A stretch of 10,119 nucleotides of DNA from Nitrospirota bacterium (GTDB lineage: Bacteria > Nitrospirota > Nitrospiria > Nitrospirales > Nitrospiraceae): assembly GCA_016195505.1 (NCBI GenBank), contig JACPZN010000282.1:1-10119 (forward strand), given 5' to 3'. Below are positions 5,582-10,119 of this stretch, piece after piece. The number at the start of each line of letters is the position of its first letter. Positions within the stretch are counted from its first letter, which is position 1. The position numbers and the translations under genes were made by a program. A model generated the notes under the pieces. That model saw only the letters and a list, made by a program, of their open reading frames with translations. It was not told the DNA's origin and did no database searches.

Positions 5582-6850
5582 TTATGCCCCAAGCGCACGA
5601 TGCGCAATATCAGTCCGGAAATGACACCCTTCGAAGGAGATCGATTTTACTATACGGTAGGCTTCGCGCTGCGCCTCGGCTAACGTGCTTCCTCGCCCAA
5701 GAATGCCGAACACACGTCCTCCCGCCGTGACGATCTCGTTTCCTCTCCGAGCCGTACCTGCATGAAAGACCATAGTCGATCTTGTCGTGTGTGGGGGTAA
5801 TCGATGAATCGGCATTCCACTTCGGTATGGGCCAGGGTAGCCGCCTGAGGTCATCACCACACAAACCGCGGCGTCGTGATGCCACTCCACGGTGAGTTGA
5901 TCAAGCCGATGCTCGACCACGGCCTCAATGACCTCTAGAAAATCTGTCTTGAGCAGCGGCAGCACTACTTGCGTTTCAGGATCGCCCATACGCGCGTTGA
6001 ATTCCAATACATAGGCGGTGCCCTTCACGACCATGAGACCAGCGTACAGAACGCCTTGGAATGGCGAGCCCATCTTTGACATGGCCTCGACTATCGGCAC
6101 CAAAATCTCGTTGGTCACCTGTGCACACAACGAGGCGGTGGCCACCGGCGCCGGACAATAGGCGCCCATTCCTCCCGTGTTAAGCCCGGTATCGCCGTCT
6201 CCGACTCGTTTGTGGTCTTGCGCTGGCAACATCGGCGCGACCGTCTTTCCATCGGTGAATGCCATGATCGTCAATTCTTCTCCATCGAGGAACTGTTCGA
6301 TCAGGACCTGCTTTCCGGCCTGACCGAACGCTGCCTTGTCGATGGAGTCGATAATGGCTCGTCGTGCTTGCTCGCGGGTAGTGGCAATGATGACCCCTTT
6401 CCCTTGAGCCAAGCCGTCGGCTTTGATCACGACCGGCAACTCATGCTGCTCGACATAGGCCAGCGCCTCCGCAGTCTTGTCGAAACTCTTGGCCTTGGCG
6501 GTCAGAATCTTCGCTTTGGCCATGACGTCTTTGGAGAAGATCTTGCTGGATTCAAGCCGCGCCGCGTTCTTGGTCGGACCGAAGATCTTGAGTTTGGCTT
6601 TGCGGAACTCGTCGACGATTCCTAACGCGAGCGGCGCCTCAGGGCCCACAACCGTGAGATCGATTTTCTCTTTGACGACCAAGTCTTTTAAGCCTGCGAT
6701 GTCATCGGCCTTGATCCCCGCACAGGTGGCGATCGATTCAATCCCCGCATTGCCGGGCGCACAGTACAATTCTGGCTTGCGTGGACTCTGTGCGAGCTTC
6801 CACGCCATCGCATGCTCGCGTCCACCACTCCCAACGACAAGAATTTTCAC
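5582..6850 (-). CDS. purD: Phosphoribosylamine-glycine ligase (GAR synthetase)
   Basis: A 422-residue ATP-grasp enzyme of normal PurD length. It begins MKILVVGSGGREHAMAWKLA with the dinucleotide-like GSGGREHA loop (7-14). VVGPEAPL (68-74 region), the ATP-grasp IKADGLAQGKGV (142-153), AQDHKRVGDGD followed by NTGGMGAY, and EFNARMGDPETQ (283-294) with the metal-binding acidic residues are all present. It joins glycine to 5-phosphoribosylamine at the cost of ATP, the second step of purine synthesis. The start is GTG 6850, because the conserved KILVVGSGG begins there. The same frame is open to ATG 6907, but that extra 19 residues would be translated heptamer repeat. Only a poor Shine-Dalgarno is seen, so the repeat array may have altered the leader. 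The gene lies downstream of purH, with a 146-bp gap between stop and start, and is followed by the TsaC-like gene. Confidence 0.95.
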   Translation of the reverse strand: MKILVVGSGGREHAMAWKLAQSPRKPELYCAPGNAGIESIATCAGIKADDIAGLKDLVVKEKIDLTVVGPEAPLALGIVDEFRKAKLKIFGPTKNAARLESSKIFSKDVMAKAKILTAKAKSFDKTAEALAYVEQHELPVVIKADGLAQGKGVIIATTREQARRAIIDSIDKAAFGQAGKQVLIEQFLDGEELTIMAFTDGKTVAPMLPAQDHKRVGDGDTGLNTGGMGAYCPAPVATASLCAQVTNEILVPIVEAMSKMGSPFQGVLYAGLMVVKGTAYVLEFNARMGDPETQVVLPLLKTDFLEVIEAVVEHRLDQLTVEWHHDAAVCVVMTSGGYPGPYRSGMPIHRLPPHTTRSTMVFHAGTARRGNEIVTAGGRVFGILGRGSTLAEAQREAYRIVKSISFEGCHFRTDIAHRALGA

Positions 6851-6860
6851 AGGATGCTCA

Positions 6861-6892
6861 CAGGTGACAGGTGACGAGTGACTGGTGACTAG
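6861..6892. repeat. Degenerate heptamer tandem array, left arm of the purH-purD gap
   Basis: Consecutive seven-base units on the plus strand are CAGGTGA, CAGGTGA, CGAGTGA and CTGGTGA (starting at 6861, 6868, 6875 and 6882), ending in CTAG. The shared core is GTGA. The array ends ten bases upstream of the purD GTG start (minus strand). Confidence 0.7.
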
Positions 6893-6956
6893 ATAAAATC
6901 CACACAATATGGCAGGAGGGGATTGAAGCGATGCTCTTTACACTCTCATTGAAATC

Positions 6957-6991
6957 GTTGCCCGTCGCACGTCACAAGTCAGGCGTCACCC
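6957..6991. repeat. Degenerate heptamer array in the opposite orientation, right arm of the purH-purD gap
   Basis: Units of seven on the plus strand are GTTGCCC (weak), GTCGCAC, GTCACAA, GTCAGGC and GTCACCC (starting at 6957, 6964, 6971, 6978 and 6985). The core GTCAC is the reverse complement of the left array's GTGAC. It stops five bases short of the purH stop codon. Together with the left array it makes an imperfect inverted repeat about 130 bp across. Confidence 0.55.
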
Positions 6992-6996
6992 GGGGG

Positions 6997-8550
6997 TTAG
7001 TGTCTGAAGTGCCGCATGCCGGTCAAGATCATCGCCATACCATGCTCATCCGCGGCTTTGACCACCTCGGCATCGCGGATCGACCCGCCCGGTTGTATGA
7101 CAGCCGTGATCCCAGCCTGGGCGGCGGCATCGAGGCCGTCACGGAACGGGAAGAACGCGTCCGAGGCCATGACACAACCCTTCACCGGCATTTGCGCCTT
7201 CATCGTTGCAAGCTTCACGGAATCCACGCGGCTCATCTGTCCTGCACCAATGCCGACCGTCTGCCCAGGTTTCGCATAGATGATCGCATTCGATTTGACG
7301 TGTTTGCAGACTTTCCACGCAAACGCACAGGCCGCATACTCCTCATCCGTCGGCTTCCGCACTGTGGGAACCGCGAGCGTTCGAAGATCGGTCAACACGC
7401 CAAGGTCGCGATCCTGCACGATCAAGCCACCAACCAACTTCTTAAGATCGTAGCCTTCCTGCTTCCCCTTCGTCAGCGGCCCGACATCCAGCAACCGGAG
7501 ATCCTTCTTCCGCTTCAACTCCGCAAGCGCATCCTCGGCAAAAGCCGGCGCGATCACGACCTCCACAAACGTGGAGGTAATTTCCTTGGCCGCCGCCAGA
7601 TCTACCGGCCTATTGAACGCGATTACGCCGCCGAAGGCAGAAATGGGATCAGTCTCCCGCGCTTTCACATATGCCTCTACCGATGTCGCACCGAGGGCCA
7701 CGCCGCAGGGATTATTGTGCTTGATAATCGCTACGGCACAGTCATCGTATTCTTTCGCCAGCTCAAGCGCCGAGTTCGCATCGAGAAAATTGTTATAGGA
7801 CATCGCCTTCCCATGCAGAATCTTTCCGCGCGAGACGGCCGGCTCGCTAGAATTCAGTTCCCGATAGAACGCACCCTGCTGATGTGGGTTCTCGCCGTAC
7901 CGAAGTATCTCGGCAAGTTCGTACTGCAATGACAGCATTTTGGGGAACTTGACCTCCCCGCCTTGCACCTGCTTTTCGAGATAGCCGGCGATCAAACTGT
8001 CGTAGCGGGCCGTGTGCCGAAACACTTTCATCGCCAGTTCGCGACGGAGCCCGCGTGTCACGGCGTTGCCTTTCACAGCATCCAATACGCGGACATAGTC
8101 GGTGGGATCCACCACGACCAAGACATCCTCATGATTCTTCGCCGCTGACCGCAGCATCGACGGGCCGCCGATGTCGATATTCTCAATCGCCTCATCGAAC
8201 GTAGAGTGCAGCTTCGCTATCGTTGCTTCGAAGGGATACAGGTTGACGACGACGACGTCGATCGGCCCGATGTTGTGCTGCTTCATTTGATCGACATGCG
8301 CCGGAAGCGATCGGCGACCGAGCAAACCTCCATGAATTTTCGGGTGCAACGTTTTCACACGACCATCGAGAATCTCCGGCGAACCGGTATAGGCGGCGAC
8401 ATCCGTAACCTTCACTCCTGCGTCACGCAGGCTTTTTGCGGTCCCGCCGGTTGAGAGAATCTCCGCCCCAAGTGCTTCCAGACCCTTTGCCATCACAACG
8501 ATGCCGGTCTTGTCAGAAACACTGATCAGCGCCCGCTGGATGCTGGCCAT
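6997..8550 (-). CDS. purH: Bifunctional AICAR transformylase / IMP cyclohydrolase
   Basis: A 517-residue protein of normal PurH length. The N-terminal IMP-cyclohydrolase (MGS-like) domain shows ISVSDKTGI, STGGTAKSLRDAGV, and K66-T-L-H-P with the catalytic lysine in GRVKTLHPKIHGGLL. The C-terminal AICAR transformylase domain has AIIKHNNPCGVA with the catalytic K277-H278 pair, ISAFGGVIAFNRPVD and QPGGSIRD. It adds a formyl group from 10-formyl-THF to AICAR and closes the ring to IMP, the last two steps of purine synthesis. The ATG at 8550 has GGGAG seven bases upstream. The protein ends with TGMRHFRH, as expected. It is the first gene of the leftward purH-purD-tsaC-lipoprotein group. A candidate promoter and a palindrome lie in the 205-bp gap upstream. 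Confidence 0.97.
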   Translation of the reverse strand: MASIQRALISVSDKTGIVVMAKGLEALGAEILSTGGTAKSLRDAGVKVTDVAAYTGSPEILDGRVKTLHPKIHGGLLGRRSLPAHVDQMKQHNIGPIDVVVVNLYPFEATIAKLHSTFDEAIENIDIGGPSMLRSAAKNHEDVLVVVDPTDYVRVLDAVKGNAVTRGLRRELAMKVFRHTARYDSLIAGYLEKQVQGGEVKFPKMLSLQYELAEILRYGENPHQQGAFYRELNSSEPAVSRGKILHGKAMSYNNFLDANSALELAKEYDDCAVAIIKHNNPCGVALGATSVEAYVKARETDPISAFGGVIAFNRPVDLAAAKEITSTFVEVVIAPAFAEDALAELKRKKDLRLLDVGPLTKGKQEGYDLKKLVGGLIVQDRDLGVLTDLRTLAVPTVRKPTDEEYAACAFAWKVCKHVKSNAIIYAKPGQTVGIGAGQMSRVDSVKLATMKAQMPVKGCVMASDAFFPFRDGLDAAAQAGITAVIQPGGSIRDAEVVKAADEHGMAMILTGMRHFRH

Positions 8551-8614
8551 GTGAATACTCCCTTGAATCGCAAGCTATCTGGGATAGATACGTTCGACCG
8601 CGAAAGGCGGGCGA

Positions 8615-8643
8615 AGAATAACAAATGGCCCCATGAACTTCAA
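8615..8643 (-). promoter_or_regulatory. Predicted sigma-70-type promoter of purH
   Basis: On the minus strand TTGAAG (8643-8638) is followed by exactly 17 bases and then TATTCT (8620-8615), with a TG one base before the -10 hexamer (extended -10). The start would be near 8608, giving a leader of about 58 bases. A second TATAGT at 8692-8687 could form another -10 further upstream, but it has no good -35. No purine riboswitch was recognised in the leader. Confidence 0.5.
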
Positions 8644-8652
8644 GACAAGCAA

Positions 8653-8679
8653 TGCACAGGAAATATTAGGTCCTGTGCA
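8653..8679. promoter_or_regulatory. Perfect inverted repeat (9-bp arms) between panE and purH
   Basis: TGCACAGGA (8653-8661) and TCCTGTGCA (8671-8679) are exact reverse complements around a nine-base spacer. On the minus strand a loosely T-rich stretch (TTGCTTGTCTTG) follows, so it could be a weak panE terminator. It also abuts the purH -35 box by nine bases, which suits an operator. The symmetry is perfect, but the function is not decided by sequence. The rest of the 205-bp gap shows nothing else clear. Confidence 0.5.
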
Positions 8680-8755
8680 CGAAGATACTATAGCTAAGAA
8701 GAGCCTGAGCGACCACTCGCGCTACTCTGTCTATCTGCAAACGTCCTATTCAGCC

Positions 8756-10000
8756 TTACTGGGAGGCAGGCGGACAAGTTGTCTGCCTCGTGTCGCGACC
8801 AGGCCCGCTAGTGACTTCGATCCGCCCAACCGCCTTCACGTTCGCGCAAAGGTCACCCAATCCCGGTGTAATGAGTCTAAACGAATGAAACGTCACATGA
8901 TTGGCATCGATGCCCAGAGCAGGCACGTCCAACAATCCCTTCACCCTGATCGCGCGCCCCTTCATGCTCGGCATCACGGTACTGACATCGGCAACATGAT
9001 GTTCGTCGGGTAATCGCCGTATTGCCGTACGATCGAATGAGACGGGCTGAAGAACAGCTCCGTCGATCTTCACGACGCCAGAACCGGTCTTTTCCTTCTC
9101 CGTCATCGTCTTAATCATCGCCGTGAGTGCTTCGTTCACCGGCGTCGGAATGCCGAACTCTCGCCCCTTCTCGACGATATACCCATTCAAGTAACCGATT
9201 TCTGTCGGGCGCCCCGCCTTCCAATCGTCATACATGGACGTATGAATATCGCGGATCTCTTGTGACGCCTTTACAACTCGTTCCGGCATGTCCGACGGCA
9301 ACTGTACTTTCATGGCTGCCGAAACAGCCGCGACCTCCCCGACGATTTCTCTGATCACCCTCAGCATCTCTGGATGATCGAGTGCTTTGGCCACACAATC
9401 GTTGATAAGTACCGTGAAGGGATTGAAGACACAGTTCCAACACATTTTTTCCCATTTGCTACGGCGAACGTCTTTTGACAACTGGCAAGAAAGCCCAGCC
9501 GAAGTGAAAAGGTCGCGAATCCGGAGAAGCCGTTCGCTCTCATACCCCATCAATTCCCCGATTGTCACCACTCCTTTCTTATAGTGTTCGATGACACCGG
9601 GCTCGGCAATTTTTGAATAGATGTAGGCCACGCCTCCAACCACACAGTCCCGTTTCAGCCTGGCGATCAGGCGATCTTCGGTATCAACACCGTTTTGCAA
9701 CGTCAAGATCACCGTCTTCTCTGTGAGCACCGGCTCGATCTGTGCCATGACCTCATCGAGGTCATAGGCCTTCACGCCAAGGATAATGAGATCCGGCTTA
9801 GGAAGCTGCCGCGCATCCGATGCCGCCGGCGGTCGAACAGTGAATGTTCCGCCGGCGCTGCGAATGGTCAATCCGTTCTGTTGCACCGCCGCGAGCGTCT
9901 TCGGCCGCAGCAGGAACGACACATCGGGATTGTTCTTCGCCAGATGCCCCCCAAAGAACCCACCGACCGATCCAGCTCCCACAATTAAGATCTGTTTCAT
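8756..10000 (-). CDS. panE: 2-dehydropantoate 2-reductase (ketopantoate reductase) with C-terminal extension
   Basis: A 414-residue protein. Residues 1 to about 305 form a ketopantoate reductase: Rossmann GAGSVGGFFGG (8-18), LQNGVD with N103, KWEKMCWNCVFNP with the likely catalytic K185 and N189, and GRPTEIGYLNG with E267, then GIPTPVNEALTAMIK. The reaction is NADPH reduction of 2-dehydropantoate to pantoate on the way to CoA. Family members are usually near 300-320 residues, but this one continues in the same frame for about 100 more (LPDEHHVADVSTVMPSMKGR, later HVTFHSFRLI, ending TTCPPASQ). I do not recognise that stretch. The start is ATG 10000, with AGGGATGAGGC just upstream. The KPR family also contains enzymes with other substrates, so the exact role is likely but not certain. 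It has its own promoter and is separated from purH by 205 bp. Confidence 0.82.
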   Translation of the reverse strand: MKQILIVGAGSVGGFFGGHLAKNNPDVSFLLRPKTLAAVQQNGLTIRSAGGTFTVRPPAASDARQLPKPDLIILGVKAYDLDEVMAQIEPVLTEKTVILTLQNGVDTEDRLIARLKRDCVVGGVAYIYSKIAEPGVIEHYKKGVVTIGELMGYESERLLRIRDLFTSAGLSCQLSKDVRRSKWEKMCWNCVFNPFTVLINDCVAKALDHPEMLRVIREIVGEVAAVSAAMKVQLPSDMPERVVKASQEIRDIHTSMYDDWKAGRPTEIGYLNGYIVEKGREFGIPTPVNEALTAMIKTMTEKEKTGSGVVKIDGAVLQPVSFDRTAIRRLPDEHHVADVSTVMPSMKGRAIRVKGLLDVPALGIDANHVTFHSFRLITPGLGDLCANVKAVGRIEVTSGPGRDTRQTTCPPASQ

Positions 10001-10036
10001 GCCTCATCCCTACCTAGTTGCGCAGAAAGTGGTCGT

Positions 10037-10045
10037 ACTATAGCA
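10037..10045 (-). promoter_or_regulatory. Extended -10 promoter of the panE-like gene
   Basis: On the minus strand TGC followed by TATAGT (10045-10037) is a full extended -10 element, 5/6 to the TATAAT consensus. No clear -35 is present at 17 bp (TGCCTT). The start would be near 10030 and give a leader of about 30 bases ahead of ATG 10000. Confidence 0.5.
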
Positions 10046-10119
10046 TGCACCTACACAGGAAGGCAGCGGGCCACTTCCTCCTCGCCCACCTATGGCACCT
10101 GGTTCTGATCTTCAGATTC

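Noticed and set aside
6931..7932. 333-codon plus-strand reading frame antisense to purH, with an AGGAGGGG-like site before its ATG
   Set aside because: It lies almost wholly opposite purH, which has clear motifs. The translation is Arg/His-rich and resembles no family, as expected for a high-GC shadow frame. The ribosome-site match is probably chance.
8633..9013. 126-codon plus-strand frame over the panE-purH gap and panE 3' end
   Set aside because: Antisense to panE, no family features, and it begins inside the predicted purH promoter.
10057..10079. AGGAAG/CTTCCT hairpin upstream of panE as a terminator
   Set aside because: The stem is six pairs with an 11-base loop, and no U-tract follows.
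10090..10119. Minus-strand tail reading ESEDQNQVP and stop, as if the end of an upstream gene; also a plus-strand MAPGSD start at 10092
   Set aside because: Only ten codons of either are in view, with no ribosome site or homology, so neither can be supported.

Overview
The window is about 10.1 kb of ordinary bacterial chromosome of moderate GC content, gene-dense, with Shine-Dalgarno-led genes. The zinc-ribbon protein, the FmdB-type protein and the overall protein style resemble Nitrospira (phylum Nitrospirota). That assignment comes from recognition of protein style only; no rRNA or other decisive marker lies in the window. No tRNA, rRNA, CRISPR array, insertion sequence or phage gene was seen.

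Layout. At the left edge, on the minus strand, is the start of an EF-G-like translational GTPase (81 codons, cut by the window edge), with radC (JAMM-domain protein) upstream of it. A 185-bp divergent gap holds a good sigma-54 promoter candidate facing right into a 57-residue zinc-ribbon protein. Next, on the plus strand, is a tight operon, rsmD-coaD-aspC, in which both junctions are 4-bp ATGA overlaps. It is followed by a GTG-started FmdB-family zinc-ribbon gene with its own sigma-70-like promoter. This gene converges, with a 14-bp gap, on a leftward group: purH, purD, a TsaC/YrdC-like gene and a coiled-coil lipoprotein gene. At the right end, also on the minus strand, is a ketopantoate reductase (panE-like) with an unusual C-terminal extension of about 100 residues and a good extended -10 promoter.

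Function. The genes cover purine synthesis (purD: phosphoribosylamine to GAR; purH: AICAR to IMP), coenzyme A synthesis (panE for pantoate, coaD for dephospho-CoA), aspartate transamination, 16S rRNA methylation, tRNA threonylcarbamoyl-adenosine synthesis and an EF-G paralogue. The panE and coaD genes are in separate transcription units. The aminotransferase coupled to coaD could in principle supply aspartate for the beta-alanine half of pantothenate, but that link is inference.

No new multi-gene system is evident. The points that deserve a second look are small: a sigma-54-type promoter in front of an uncharacterised mini zinc-ribbon gene, a long stem-loop after that gene, two oppositely oriented arrays of degenerate heptamers in the purH-purD gap, a perfect 9-bp-arm palindrome beside the purH promoter, the panE extension, a coiled-coil lipoprotein with a Lys/Ala/Pro tail, and a two-codon mini-ORF ahead of the EF-G-like gene.
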